A stretch of 64,000 bases of DNA, taken from NCBI GenBank assembly GCA_964602655.1, contig CAZRSF010000029.1, positions 1 to 64,000 of the forward strand. Direction: 5' to 3'. Source of the stretch: Moduliflexus sp964602655 (GTDB lineage: Bacteria; Moduliflexota; Moduliflexia; Moduliflexales; Moduliflexaceae). Shown in pieces: positions 34,656 to 43,784 of this stretch. Both the position numbers and the translations under genes were made by a program. The notes beneath the pieces are model-generated. The model was not told the DNA's origin. It saw only the letters and a list, made by a program, of their open reading frames with translations, and made no database searches. Numbering within the stretch: the first letter of the stretch is position 1; each line of letters opens with the position of its first letter.

Positions 34656-34910
34656 TTATGAATTAGCCGGAGTGGAAGGCTCTGATGATGGCGCGTCCTG
34701 TGATGGGGGTTTTGGCGCTCTCCGGGGATGTTTCGAATGCGAAGGCTTGCGGTGATCGCCTTTGCCAGGAATTTTTTGCAGTTCCGGCTTTTTCGGGGTG
34801 ACTTCTTTTTCGATGGTTTCCTGCTGATTCGTAATGAGGGCTGCGACTGAGGACTCTGATTCTTTCGCCGCCTGTGCCAATATTGATCCTAATAACCCAA
34901 GTTGTGCCAT
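34656..34910 (-). CDS. Possible small hypothetical protein
   Basis: 84 residues from ATG 34910, no clear ribosome site. It starts MAQLGLLGSILAQAAKESE, then becomes very polar and Pro/Lys/Ser-rich (KKPELQKIPGKGDHRKPS and a PP-rich tail). No family recognised. Low-complexity tails can arise by chance, so coding status is uncertain. Confidence 0.35.
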   Translation of the reverse strand: MAQLGLLGSILAQAAKESESSVAALITNQQETIEKEVTPKKPELQKIPGKGDHRKPSHSKHPRRAPKPPSQDAPSSEPSTPANS

Positions 34911-35216
34911 ATCGCAGCATTTAAGAGGGCAATCTTCAAGAAGCGTTTCGACACGGCGAAACACTCTTCAACATGCGCTCTTGACCAGATTATTCGAATG
35001 ATGACCCATTCAGGACAGCGGAATTTTTTGCGTTGAACGTCTGATGTTGTCGTTCCTGAAAGGTAAGCGCATCATTCGACAAAGATGAATGTATCGTTGT
35101 TTGACAAAAAATCGGATGAAAACGTTGACAGGACGCTGTGCAATGGCAAAAAGTTTTGTCAAGGGAAACTCTGAATTTTTTATCGGAACGCTGATTCTAA
35201 AAAAGGAAGGTCAGGC
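34911..35216. other. Spacer with TTGACA boxes
   Basis: 306 bp, AT-rich, without a convincing gene. TTGACA occurs near 35101 and 35124 on the plus strand, upstream of the gene at 35217, but no good -10 box is paired with either. Confidence 0.4.
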
Positions 35217-35564
35217 ATGAATTCGTTTCAGGATGAGCCGTTTTTTGAGGATGAAGTCACTGAACGCCGCCCGTCGTATGGCAGTCGCATTTGGCAGCGT
35301 ATCAAAAAGGCTGTCTGGCCGATCATCCCTCCGTTGACGCTCGACGCCGTTGATTTCTTTTGTTTTGGGCCTATCGGGATATATTTCGGGTTGATTATCG
35401 GCTGTCCGGTGGGATACTGGGTCTGCTCATGTTATCGTATGCCGTTCTGGAAACGCCTCATCGGAGCAGTAGTGGCCGGATTATATTGCATGCTGCCGTT
35501 TACGGAATGGCTTCCAGCCGCGACGCTTGTCGCGTTTTATGCGCGATTTTGGGAAGATGAATGA
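35217..35564 (+). CDS. Small membrane protein, unknown
   Basis: 115 residues after a GGAAGG ribosome site. A polar acidic start (1-20) is followed by a basic helix (RIWQRIKKAVW) and three hydrophobic stretches (about 36-62, 64-72 and 80-108: GPIGIYFGLIIGCPVGYWV; LIGAVVAGLYCMLPF). It is probably an inner-membrane protein with two or three helices. No family recognised. Confidence 0.6.
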   Translation: MNSFQDEPFFEDEVTERRPSYGSRIWQRIKKAVWPIIPPLTLDAVDFFCFGPIGIYFGLIIGCPVGYWVCSCYRMPFWKRLIGAVVAGLYCMLPFTEWLPAATLVAFYARFWEDE

Positions 35565-36462
35565 AAATAGAGAGATTCCGGAGCGCCCTTTTTCGGCCTC
35601 ATAGGTTCGTCGAATGTGCCTCTTCGGTGCGCTCCAGAAATCTATAGACGTGTGATATGATAGAACGTATTTTCATAATGTTATTGGTGAGAAAGCCGTG
35701 ATTCTCTCGATATTCATCCGAGCATGAATCCTTTTATGTCGCGAATCTTCCCCTTGCCGCCCCGGAACGCCCATGCTCAATGGCCCCATGTTTTCGAATA
35801 TGTGCCTGAAATAAATTCATGCAGGTACGCTCCAGCAACTATTTGGACACAAGAGACGCCGAACAGGAGACCGTCACCGGGCCGATTCCTCGTGGACAGC
35901 CCTATTGTCCGCCATGCAGGCGAACGTTTATCGCTCCATGCTCAGTTTCCCCTGGTTGAAGCCGCTTCATGCTTTCCCTAAAATTCGTTGATCGCCTCCT
36001 CCATCATTCATCATTATGACATTATCGGTAGAGACGTTCGTTCGAACGCTCCTACCAAGCGATTCGTGAGTGATACCGTAAAAGAACAGTCATTATTGAA
36101 TGTGTGTGTATAAATTTTCGTACATGTTTAAGTATGAAATCAGATTACCTAACAAACGTTATTTTGTCAAGAATTATTTTAATAATTATTCTATTATATA
36201 ATTATAACATTTCGTAATTAATTGTATTTAAAATACTTATCGGTTAACATTTGTTAGTAATAAAAATATATCATCGCATTCATGAGTGTCTTCTTAAATT
36301 TTCAGGAAGAAAAATGTCTTGACATCCTTGGCGGTTTTTCGTTTCGATTCATCCGAATTGATCAGGTCGAAAATATGGATGCTGTTCCGCGGCAGAAGAG
36401 GGGAAAGGTGGCGAGAAAGAGCATTCTTGCGCGCCATCTTTTACCCTTTCGAAGAGACGATT
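35565..36462. other. Long non-coding spacer with palindromes and AT-rich block
   Basis: About 900 bp before trxB with no believable gene. Contents: a stem GGAGCGC/GCGCTCC at 35580-35635 around a 42-nt loop; an imperfect palindrome GGTAGAGACGTTCG/CGAACGCTCCTACC at 36027-36056; and an extremely AT-rich stretch (36140-36290) framed by inverted CTAACAAACGTT (36149-36160) and AACATTTGTTAG (36246-36257). Confidence 0.5.
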
Positions 36463-37386
36463 ATGGAAAATGTCATTATTATCGGTTCAGGCCCGGCGGG
36501 GTTGACCGCCGCGATTTACACCGCCAGAGCGAATTTGAATCCGCTGGTATTCGAAGGCTATCAATATGGCGGGCAACTGATGACAACAACGGAAATCGAG
36601 AATTTCCCAGGCTTCGAACATGGGATTCAAGGGCCGGATTTGATGTCTGAGATGCGCGAACAGGCGAAACGATTCACGGCGCGCCTGGAACAAAAAGATG
36701 TCGAAACCGTCAAGTTGTCGCAGCGTCCGTTTCAAGTGCTGGTGGATGGCGAGACGTATGAAGCGAAGACGGTAATTATTGCCACCGGCGCAAACGCGAA
36801 AATGTTAGGACTCCCGTCTGAAAAGCGGCTGATTGGGCGCGGCGTCTCCACGTGCGCCACCTGCGATGGCTTTTTCTTCCGAGACAAAGAAATCGTGATG
36901 GTGGGAGGCGGCGATTCTGCGATGGAAGAGGCGATCTTCCTGACAAAATTCGCGTCGAAAGTCTCCATTATCCATCGTCGCGATCAACTCCGCGCATCGA
37001 AAATCATGCAGGAACGCGCCTTCAAAAATCCGAAAATCGCATTTGTCTGGAATACGGTCGTGGAAGATGTGCTCGGCGCAGAAAAGGTCGAAGGCGTGCG
37101 CTTGCGCAATGTGAAGACCGATGAGGTGTCTGATCTGCGCTGTGACGGATTTTTTCTTGCCATCGGTCACATGCCGAATACGGCGTTATTCGAAGGGCAA
37201 GTCGAACTTGATGAGCAGAAGTATATCGTCACGCAGCCCAAAAGTACGGCCACAAGCATTCCGGGCGTCTTCGCCGCCGGAGATGTGCAGGATTCGAAAT
37301 ATCGCCAGGCAATTACCGCAGCGGGCACGGGCTGCATGGCCGCTCTTGAAGCCGAACGATTTTTAGAAGCGCAGGAAAATATATAA
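36463..37386 (+). CDS. trxB: Thioredoxin reductase
   Basis: 307 residues from ATG 36463; the in-frame upstream extension is spacer. It is an FAD flavoenzyme passing electrons from NADPH to thioredoxin. FAD-binding IIIGSGPAGLTAAIY is at 5-19. The redox pair CATC is at 131-134. The NADPH-binding GGGDSAMEEA follows near 156-165, and GVFAAGDVQDSKYRQ marks the C-terminal FAD region. Normal size for the low-molecular-weight class. The stop codon overlaps a palindrome. Confidence 0.96.
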   Translation: MENVIIIGSGPAGLTAAIYTARANLNPLVFEGYQYGGQLMTTTEIENFPGFEHGIQGPDLMSEMREQAKRFTARLEQKDVETVKLSQRPFQVLVDGETYEAKTVIIATGANAKMLGLPSEKRLIGRGVSTCATCDGFFFRDKEIVMVGGGDSAMEEAIFLTKFASKVSIIHRRDQLRASKIMQERAFKNPKIAFVWNTVVEDVLGAEKVEGVRLRNVKTDEVSDLRCDGFFLAIGHMPNTALFEGQVELDEQKYIVTQPKSTATSIPGVFAAGDVQDSKYRQAITAAGTGCMAALEAERFLEAQENI

Positions 37387-37418
37387 GCCCTGACAGGGTT
37401 CGAAACCCTGCCAGGGCT
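37386..37418. repeat. Extragenic palindrome, CCCTGNCAGGG family, copy 2
   Basis: AGCCCTGACAGGGTT/AACCCTGCCAGGGCT around CGA, sharing its first base with the trxB stop codon and ending 15 bp before the lipA ATG. One mismatch in the stem. Confidence 0.75.
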
Positions 37419-37433
37419 GTGAACCCGTTTTTT

Positions 37434-38276
37434 ATGTCTCGAAAACACCCCCCCTGGATTCGCGCGAAAGTCGCGCAAAATGCTGATGTCACGCGAATGC
37501 AACAGCTTGTGAGTTCGCATCGCCTGCATACGGTCTGCGAAAGCGCAAGCTGCCCGAATCTCGGCGAATGCTGGGGGCGCGGAACGGCGACATTCATGAT
37601 GTTAGGCGCAACGTGTACGCGCAATTGCCGGTTTTGCGATGTGCAGCCGGGCGCGCCGGAGCCGCCGTCACACGATGAACCGGCGCAAGTTGCCGACGCA
37701 ATCCGCCTTCTTGGTCTGCGTCATGCCGTTATTACGTCCGTCACTCGCGACGACCTGCCGGATGGCGGCGCGGCAATCTGGGCGGAGACGATTCGCCAGA
37801 TTCGCGCAGTGAATCCCGCGTGTCGAATCGAAGTCTTAGTCCCGGATTTTCAAGGCGATGTCGCTGCGTTACACATCGTTTTCGACGCGTACCCGGACAT
37901 TTTCGGACATAACCTTGAGACGATTGCGCGACTCTATGCCGCTGCCAGGCCGCAAGCGATCTATGCGCGCTCGTTACAGGTGTTGCAGTACGCGAAACAG
38001 GCTGGCTTGCTGACCAAATCCGGCCTGATGCTGGGCATGGGCGAGACCTTCGATGAGATTCTTACAGCGATGCGCGATCTGCGAAGCGTTGACTGCGACA
38101 TTCTCTCGCTCGGTCAATATCTCTGCCCGACCGCGCTGCATTTGCCGGTAGCGCGCTACTGGACGCCGGAAGAATTCGACCAATTGCGCCGCGAGGGGGA
38201 ACGACTCGGTTTCCGACACGTCGAATCCGGCCCGCTGGTACGAAGCTCGTATCATGCCGATCAGGTGACATTGTAA
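37434..38276 (+). CDS. lipA: Lipoyl synthase
   Basis: 280 residues from ATG 37434; an in-frame GTG at 37419 lies in the palindrome. It is a radical SAM enzyme inserting two sulfurs into octanoyl groups. The auxiliary cluster motif CESASCPNLGEC precedes the radical SAM motif CTRNCRFC. The C-terminal RSSYHADQ supplies the conserved Ser ligand of the sacrificed cluster. The family is certain; the partner lipB is not in view. A Nfu-type scaffold is encoded 3 kb away. Confidence 0.95.
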   Translation: MSRKHPPWIRAKVAQNADVTRMQQLVSSHRLHTVCESASCPNLGECWGRGTATFMMLGATCTRNCRFCDVQPGAPEPPSHDEPAQVADAIRLLGLRHAVITSVTRDDLPDGGAAIWAETIRQIRAVNPACRIEVLVPDFQGDVAALHIVFDAYPDIFGHNLETIARLYAAARPQAIYARSLQVLQYAKQAGLLTKSGLMLGMGETFDEILTAMRDLRSVDCDILSLGQYLCPTALHLPVARYWTPEEFDQLRREGERLGFRHVESGPLVRSSYHADQVTL

Positions 38277-38300
38277 CGCTTCAGCGCCCAACACAGAATC

Positions 38301-39215
38301 ATGAAACGAATTCCGACATTGTTGCTGACCGGATTTTTAGGCGCGGGCAAGACGACCTTGCTTAATCGCCTGATTGCCTACTATCAAAGCCAACGCACGG
38401 TGTTGCTGATCAACGAATTCGGTCAAGTCGGCATTGACGGGCAGTTGCTCGATGCTGGCAATTATGACCTGGTCGAGTTGAATAAAGGCAGCCTGTTTTG
38501 CATCTGCGTTCGCACCGATTTCATTGCAGAAGTCGAGCGAATCGCGACGGAACTCCGCCCGGAATTGCTGATTATCGAGGCAACCGGACTGGCCGACACC
38601 TCGGAGATGGAAAAAATGCTGGCGCTGCCGACGCTTTGCAGTCGAATCGAGTTGCGCGCCTGCCTGTGTCTCGTTGACTGCCAGAATTTTCCAAAGATCA
38701 AGGATTTCCTGAATGCGCCGATTTCACAGGTGAAACATGCCGATGCGATCCTCTTGAACAAAATTGATTTAGTGTCGGAAGAACAGAGGCAGCAGGTCGA
38801 AGAGGCGGTGTTACAGATTTCGCCGACCGCGCGGATATATCAGACGACATTTGCCGCTGTGCCGTTGGACGTTTTCGATGCGATTCGTCGTCCGTCATCC
38901 GCGGAAAAAGACTTGCCGGGAGATGGACGCCCCGATCCCGTCGTCTCGCTGACATTGGAAGGCCGGGGAGTCTTTACGCAATCGGCATGGGAACAATTTC
39001 GCGCCATGCTTCAACCGCAGGCGCTGCGTGTCAAAGGCTTTCTCTCGCTCGACCGACAGGTCTATCATCTCGACGCGACTGCCGAGCAGTGGCACATGAC
39101 GCCGACAACGCGGCATCCTCTCGGAACCAATCAATTGATTGTTATCGGTCAACATTCGGATTGGAGACTGATTGAGGAACGCTTTTTTCAGCAATGCGTT
39201 TCAGAAGAAAAATAG
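38301..39215 (+). CDS. CobW/YjiA-family GTPase (metallochaperone-like)
   Basis: 304 residues. G-domain: Walker A GFLGAGKTTLLNRL at 12-25, ELLIIEATGLADTSEM for the G3 region, and LLNKIDLVSEE for the NKxD box. The metal motif reads FCICV near residue 68, where most members have CxCC, so the last Cys is replaced. A C-terminal CobW domain (about 215-304) is present. The family delivers Zn or Co to enzymes. Starts 24 bp after lipA and so is probably in its operon. Confidence 0.9.
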   Translation: MKRIPTLLLTGFLGAGKTTLLNRLIAYYQSQRTVLLINEFGQVGIDGQLLDAGNYDLVELNKGSLFCICVRTDFIAEVERIATELRPELLIIEATGLADTSEMEKMLALPTLCSRIELRACLCLVDCQNFPKIKDFLNAPISQVKHADAILLNKIDLVSEEQRQQVEEAVLQISPTARIYQTTFAAVPLDVFDAIRRPSSAEKDLPGDGRPDPVVSLTLEGRGVFTQSAWEQFRAMLQPQALRVKGFLSLDRQVYHLDATAEQWHMTPTTRHPLGTNQLIVIGQHSDWRLIEERFFQQCVSEEK

Positions 39216-39292
39216 GTCTGAATTTCGTTGCAATACTGACATTTCACAAACCTGAACGCACGATACGGAAAATAATGCCTTGACAGTTTTGG

Positions 39293-39321
39293 TTGACAAA
39301 AATAGTGGTAGCTTCTGATAA
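39293..39321 (+). promoter_or_regulatory. Sigma70-like promoter for the candidate small RNA
   Basis: TTGACA (39293-39298), exactly 17 bp, TGATAA (39316-39321). A second TTGACA precedes it at 39280. Predicted start of transcription is about 39328. Confidence 0.55.
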
Positions 39322-39327
39322 GAACAT

Positions 39328-39486
39328 AATAGCGATTGATATATGTAACGAATTCGAAAGGACACCCTGTTCCTGCTTGAGCTGCTCGCGTTTTAACGTC
39401 GTGGAAAGAGTTGAGGCGGGTGTCGGCGAGAAGAATGATCCCGAGAGGTTCTGAGATCGATCTGCGATCTTCGAACCTCTTTTTTG
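39328..39486 (+). ncRNA. Candidate small RNA, about 160 nt
   Basis: Between the promoter above and a terminator stem (AGAGGTTC...AGATCG 39444-39459 with CGATCTTCGAACCTCT 39465-39480, then six T). The body has a closing stem GACACCC (39361) / GGGTGTC (39418) that encloses about 50 nt. It does not match SRP RNA, tmRNA or a riboswitch class that I can recognise. No open reading frame of note. It could be an independent RNA or a leader attenuated 240 bp before the next gene. Confidence 0.4.
39444..39486 (+). terminator. Intrinsic terminator
   Basis: Sixteen-bp stem with two mismatches, 5-nt loop, followed by TTTTTTG at 39480-39486. Ends the candidate small RNA and possibly read-through from the lipA-cobW unit. 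Confidence 0.7.
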
Positions 39487-39731
39487 TATTCATCTGCGCT
39501 CTCTTCGTCTTCATTGTCGCATTTTTTCGATCTATGCGATCTTGACACGATGCTTCGCATGACTGATTTTCTCAGTATTATAGATGACATCCGCTGCGAA
39601 CTCCCGCAGCAATAGGACAGCAGAAGCGTAACGGAGACCGTTGGCTTCTAAAAATTCACCTTTCGACTCATGCGCGTCTAAGGCGTTGATCTTCCCTTCA
39701 CGCCTATTCCGAATGAGCCACGGACTCTTTT

Positions 39732-40859
39732 ATGATGCACTCATCTGACGTAGCACAACATCCCGGCGGGCGTTGGCCTGCGCTGAAGATTGGAAATTTG
39801 ACTGTGTCTGTCCCGATTATTCAAGGAGGCATGGGAGTTGGCATTTCGCTGGCGAATCTCGCGGCGGCTGTCGCCAATGCCGGCGGCATCGGCGTCATCG
39901 CGACCGCGATGATCGGCATGAGCGAACCTGACATCCAAACGCACTCGACGCACGCCAATACGAACGCCTTGACCAGAGAAATCAGGCTCGCGAGAAGCAA
40001 GACGAGCGGCGCGTTAGGGGTGAACGTCATGGTCGCCACCACCGATTTTGCGGCGTTAGCGCAAACGGCGATTGCAGAGCAGATCGATGTCATATTCGCA
40101 GGCGCCGGGCTGCCATTGAATCTGCCCAAATACCTTGAACCCGACTGCCGCACCAAGCTTGTTCCTATTATTTCGTCAGGACGAGCGGCGACGATTCTCT
40201 GCAAAAAGTGGCTGTCAGGCTTCGAATATCAGCCAGATGCGTTCGTGGTCGAAGGGCCTATGGCGGGCGGGCATCTCGGTTTCGAACGCGATCAGATTGA
40301 CGATCCGGCGTATGCGTTGGAACGCTTGATTCCAGAAGTGCTTGACGCAGTCAAACCGTTCGAGGATCGCAGCGGCAAAGCCATTCCCGTCATCGCTGCC
40401 GGAGGGATTTATACCGGCGCGGATATCTACGAATTTTTGCAGATGGGGGCTGCCGGCGTTCAGATGGGGACACGCTTTGTCGCCACGCATGAATGCGACG
40501 CGGATATCGCCTTTAAACATATGTACATCAACGCGAACCCCGAAGACCTGACGATCATCAAAAGCCCCATCGGACTGCCGGGGCGGGCGATTCGGAATAG
40601 GTTTCTTCGCGATGTCGAAGCAGGAAAAGAGATGTTCGAGATGTGCCTGTTCGATTGCTGCAAACCGTGCGATCCCCGCACTGCGCCGTATTGCATCGCT
40701 GCCGCGCTGGACAACGCCAGACACGGAAATTTGGAAGGCGGCTTTGCCTTCGCTGGCGCAAACGCCTATCGCGTCACGGGAATCGTCTCCGTAAACGAAC
40801 TGATTGCGTCGCTGCAAGAAGAATATCTCTCTGCTGTTCAGAAAAACGGTTCGCTCTAA
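39732..40859 (+). CDS. Nitronate monooxygenase-family FMN enzyme
   Basis: 375 residues of the 2-nitropropane dioxygenase/NMO TIM-barrel family, which also includes FabK-like enoyl reductases. Features: PIIQGGMGVGISLANLAAAVANAGG near 34-58, VNVMVATTDF, FAGAGLPLNLPKY, GPMAGGHLGF (flavin phosphate loop) and AAGGIYTGADIYEFLQMGAAGVQMGTRF. A Cys-rich region near 305-320 (CLFDCCKPCDP) is unusual and may bind metal. Function likely NAD(P)H-dependent flavin oxidoreductase; substrate unknown. No clear ribosome site. Confidence 0.85.
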   Translation: MMHSSDVAQHPGGRWPALKIGNLTVSVPIIQGGMGVGISLANLAAAVANAGGIGVIATAMIGMSEPDIQTHSTHANTNALTREIRLARSKTSGALGVNVMVATTDFAALAQTAIAEQIDVIFAGAGLPLNLPKYLEPDCRTKLVPIISSGRAATILCKKWLSGFEYQPDAFVVEGPMAGGHLGFERDQIDDPAYALERLIPEVLDAVKPFEDRSGKAIPVIAAGGIYTGADIYEFLQMGAAGVQMGTRFVATHECDADIAFKHMYINANPEDLTIIKSPIGLPGRAIRNRFLRDVEAGKEMFEMCLFDCCKPCDPRTAPYCIAAALDNARHGNLEGGFAFAGANAYRVTGIVSVNELIASLQEEYLSAVQKNGSL

Positions 40860-40881
40860 GCCTCTGGAAAGGGACGCGCTT

Positions 40882-40904
40882 TCAGACACGTTTAACGTGT
40901 CTGA
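40882..40904. repeat. Palindrome, TCAGACACGTT family
   Basis: TCAGACACG/CGTGTCTGA around TTTAA, in the spacer before the ABC transporter operon. Similar to other TGTCAG/CTGACA palindromes at 43785 and 43871. Confidence 0.55.
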
Positions 40905-41109
40905 CTGCGCTGCCCATAGCAGCCCCTCGCGAGAATCTCTGCGTTCTCCTTGTCATCGCGTTCCGAAAAAGAATCAGACACTTTTTCATTGACAAAAACC
41001 TCCCTCGTCTCTTTGCTAAAAATGTTTTGTTCTTGCCTTGTCCGGGGTGATTTTCGCCTTGAGACAAGCGCGTGTACGTGTGATCAGGATTCATAAGGAG
41101 GTTCATCGT

Positions 41110-42663
41110 ATGAAAAAAGGATGGCTCTGTCTTAGTGTGGTTGCTCTGCTGCTGCTCGCCGCAATGAACGTCTTTGCCGCGGACGGAATGACGATTGTGT
41201 ATGGCACGACGGAAAAAGTCAGCGATATGGACCCGGCCAATGCGTATGATTTTCATACGTGGGAAATTTTTTACAACGTGTATCAGGGGCTGATGTCGTA
41301 TCCGGCCGGATCGACCGAATTAGTCCCAGGTTTAGCCGAATCATTCAGCGTCAGCGGGGACGGCAAAGCCTATACGTTCAAACTGCGCGAAGGGGTGAAG
41401 TTTACGGATGGCACGCCATTTAACGCCGATGTCGTCAAATGGTCAATCGAGCGCGTAAGCAATTTGAAGGGCGACCCGTCCTGGCTCGTGACCGACTTTG
41501 TCGAGGCTGTCGAAGTCGTCAGCGAATACGAAGTCAAATTCGTGTTGAAAAATCCGGTAGCGTATTTCCCGTCATTGGTCGCCACACCGCCGTATTATCC
41601 GGTCAATCCGAACGTGTATCCGGCGGACAAAATTATTGCCAACCCGGATGAATTGATCGGTGGTCAATTAGTCGGCCTCGGCCCGTACAAAGCGTTATCG
41701 TTCAAACGCGATGAAGAAGTCGTACTGGAAGCCAATCCGGATTTTTACGGGGAAAAACCGAAAAACGACCGCGTGGTGATTCGGTATTTCGCGGACGCGA
41801 CAACAATGCGGTTAGCCCTTGAAAAAGGGGAAATTGACATCGCGTTCAAATCATTCAATCCGTCCGACATCAGCGATTTGGAGAAATCCGACAAGATCAA
41901 AACCATCAAAGGACAAGGCCCATACATCCGTTATCTGTGCATGGTCTGCGCGCAGCCGCCGTTCGATAATAAAGTCCTGCGTCAGGCGATTGCGGCGGCG
42001 TTTGATCGCCCGGCAATCATGAAAAAGGTCTTCCTCGGCCAGAATGAGCCGTTGTACTCGATGGTGCCGATGGGGATGTGGTCGCATACCGATGCCTTCA
42101 AAGACGTGTTCGGCGACGGCAACATCGAAAAATCGAAGGAATTGTTAGCCTCCCTCGGTTACACCGCTGACAAGCCGTTCGAAATCGAATTCTGGTTCAC
42201 GCCGTCGCACTATGGCGACACCGAAGTGGATATGGCTGCGGTTATCAAAGAGCAGCTTGAGGCGACCGGCGCGATCAAAGTCTCGGTGAAATCGGCGGAA
42301 TGGGCGACCTACAAACAAAACTGGAAAGACAAAATCATGCCGATGTATCTGTTGGGCTGGTACCCGGATTATATCGATCCGGATAACTACACCGCCGCAT
42401 TTGCCGGCACCGCCGGTTCTGCCGGGAATGGCATCTTTTTCTCGAATCCTGACTGGGACGCCAAATTGAACAAAGCCCAGATGGTGACTGATATGGCTGA
42501 ACGCGAAGCTCTCTACAAAGAGATTCAGCAGATGTGGACGGACGAAGTGTTGACGGTGCCGATTTTCCAGGGATCGCTGTATTTGTTCACCCAGCCGAAC
42601 GTTGAAGGCGTCATGATTTCCCCGACGCTGCAATTCAACTATGGGCCAATCGAACTGAAGTAA
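41110..42663 (+). CDS. ABC transporter substrate-binding protein, peptide/nickel family
   Basis: 517 residues from ATG 41110, which follows AAGGAGG. Signal peptide at 1-23 (LSVVALLLLAAMNVFAAD). The SBP_bac_5 signature is clear: YNVYQGLMSYPAGS, LVPGLAESFSVSGDGKAYTFKLREGVKFTDGTPFNADVVKWS spread across 55-110, and LRQAIAAAFDRPAI near 293. It binds oligopeptides or related solutes in the periplasm and hands them to the two permeases encoded downstream. No ATPase genes follow. Confidence 0.93.
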   Translation: MKKGWLCLSVVALLLLAAMNVFAADGMTIVYGTTEKVSDMDPANAYDFHTWEIFYNVYQGLMSYPAGSTELVPGLAESFSVSGDGKAYTFKLREGVKFTDGTPFNADVVKWSIERVSNLKGDPSWLVTDFVEAVEVVSEYEVKFVLKNPVAYFPSLVATPPYYPVNPNVYPADKIIANPDELIGGQLVGLGPYKALSFKRDEEVVLEANPDFYGEKPKNDRVVIRYFADATTMRLALEKGEIDIAFKSFNPSDISDLEKSDKIKTIKGQGPYIRYLCMVCAQPPFDNKVLRQAIAAAFDRPAIMKKVFLGQNEPLYSMVPMGMWSHTDAFKDVFGDGNIEKSKELLASLGYTADKPFEIEFWFTPSHYGDTEVDMAAVIKEQLEATGAIKVSVKSAEWATYKQNWKDKIMPMYLLGWYPDYIDPDNYTAAFAGTAGSAGNGIFFSNPDWDAKLNKAQMVTDMAEREALYKEIQQMWTDEVLTVPIFQGSLYLFTQPNVEGVMISPTLQFNYGPIELK

Positions 42664-42684
42664 CAATGTCAACCTCTCCCCCTG

Positions 42685-42711
42685 CCCCCTCTCCTGATTC
42701 AGGCGAGGGGG
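42685..42711. repeat. C-rich/G-rich palindrome between transporter genes
   Basis: CCCCCTCTCCTGA/TCAGGCGAGGGGG (12 of 13 paired, 1-nt centre). It overlaps the G-rich ribosome site region of the permease gene, whose start is 12 bp further on. Confidence 0.6.
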
Positions 42712-42722
42712 ACGGGCTTGTT

Positions 42723-43739
42723 ATGAAGCATCTATTCCGCTATATCCTGACCCGTTTGTTCCTGACCATTCCGATGGTGTTTATCATGCTCACCATCGTC
42801 TTTTTCGTGTTGCGCGTCATGCCTGGCGATCCCGTGTCCGCGATGCTCGGCGGTCATGCGCCCGATAAAGTGATCGAACAGAAGAAAGAAGAATTAGGCT
42901 TGAATCGCCCGCTGTTCGTGCAATACCTCAATTATCTCTGGCAGGTCTGCCGCCTTGACTTCGGCAATTCCATGATTTATAAACAGCCAGCGCTCCAGCC
43001 GATCAAAGAAAAACTTCCGGCGACCCTCGAATTGACGCTGTGCGGCATGGCGTTCACATTGGTCTTTGGCGTGTTGCTCGGTGCGTATGCCGCGGAAAAG
43101 CGGCGTACCGCGCGGGATTACGCGATTCGCCTCTTCGGCATTGTGATTTATTGCATTCCGGTCTATTGGTTGGGCTTGATGCTCCAATTGGTGTTCGGCG
43201 TCTGGCTCGATTGGCTGCCGATTGCCGGACGAACCGGACCGAGGGTCTTTGCGTCGGCCTTCGAAAAAACCGGATTTTATGTGATTGATACGCTGTTGGT
43301 CAAAGATTTTGCCGCATTTCAGGATGTGCTGCTTCACCTGATTCTTCCGTCCATCACGCTGGGGCTGGTCGTGTCCGGTATTTTCGTGCGCCTGACCCGC
43401 GCCAACATGCTCGATGTGCTGAAATCCGATTACATCGTTGCTGCCCGCGCCAGAGGCATTCCGAACAAGCGCGTGGTGTACAAACATGCCTTAAAAAATG
43501 CGATGGTGCCGATTCTGACGATGCTCGGTCTGCAATTTGCCTTGCTGTTAGCCGGAGCGGTCTTGACCGAAACCACGTTTTCCTGGCCTGGCATGGGGCG
43601 CTTGCTGTTGGAACGGATTTATTTGCGGGATTATCCGACGATTCAGGGCATTATCATCATGTTCGCGCTCTTCGTCGCGGCGGCGTCGCTGCTGGTTGAC
43701 GTGCTCTACGCCTTGATCGACCCGCGCGTGAGATATTAA
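42723..43739 (+). CDS. ABC transporter permease, DppB-like
   Basis: 338 residues from ATG 42723; an in-frame ATG at 42666 would start within the palindromic spacer. Six membrane helices. The start FRYILTRLFLTIPMVFIML and MPGDPVSAMLGG are typical of DppB/OppB. The cytoplasmic EAA loop reads YIVAARARGIPNKRVVYKHALKNAMVPILT and docks the ATPase. It should pair with the downstream DppC-like permease. Its ribosome site (GAGGGGG) is embedded in a palindrome, which may lower expression. Confidence 0.93.
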   Translation: MKHLFRYILTRLFLTIPMVFIMLTIVFFVLRVMPGDPVSAMLGGHAPDKVIEQKKEELGLNRPLFVQYLNYLWQVCRLDFGNSMIYKQPALQPIKEKLPATLELTLCGMAFTLVFGVLLGAYAAEKRRTARDYAIRLFGIVIYCIPVYWLGLMLQLVFGVWLDWLPIAGRTGPRVFASAFEKTGFYVIDTLLVKDFAAFQDVLLHLILPSITLGLVVSGIFVRLTRANMLDVLKSDYIVAARARGIPNKRVVYKHALKNAMVPILTMLGLQFALLLAGAVLTETTFSWPGMGRLLLERIYLRDYPTIQGIIIMFALFVAAASLLVDVLYALIDPRVRY

Positions 43740-43784
43740 GAAATCATTTTTAAAATAATGACCAAGACGTTGTGGCGAGGAAAC

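Larger units (their letters stand above)
39216..39731. other. Spacer with a probable small transcription unit
   Basis: 516 bp between cobW-like and the nitronate-monooxygenase-like gene. It contains a promoter (39293-39321), an internal stem, and an intrinsic terminator (39444-39486). Downstream there is a TTGACA near 39542 and TATTAT near 39577 but their spacing (28 bp) is wrong for one promoter. No protein gene seen. Confidence 0.55.

Noticed and set aside
35724..35981. Possible 85-codon gene in the long spacer
   Set aside because: No ribosome site, Pro/Arg-rich random composition, no resemblance to any family.
39328..39486. Signal recognition particle or 6S RNA
   Set aside because: The SRP GGAAGGAAGC loop is absent and I cannot build the long 6S closing stem; kept as an unclassified candidate RNA.
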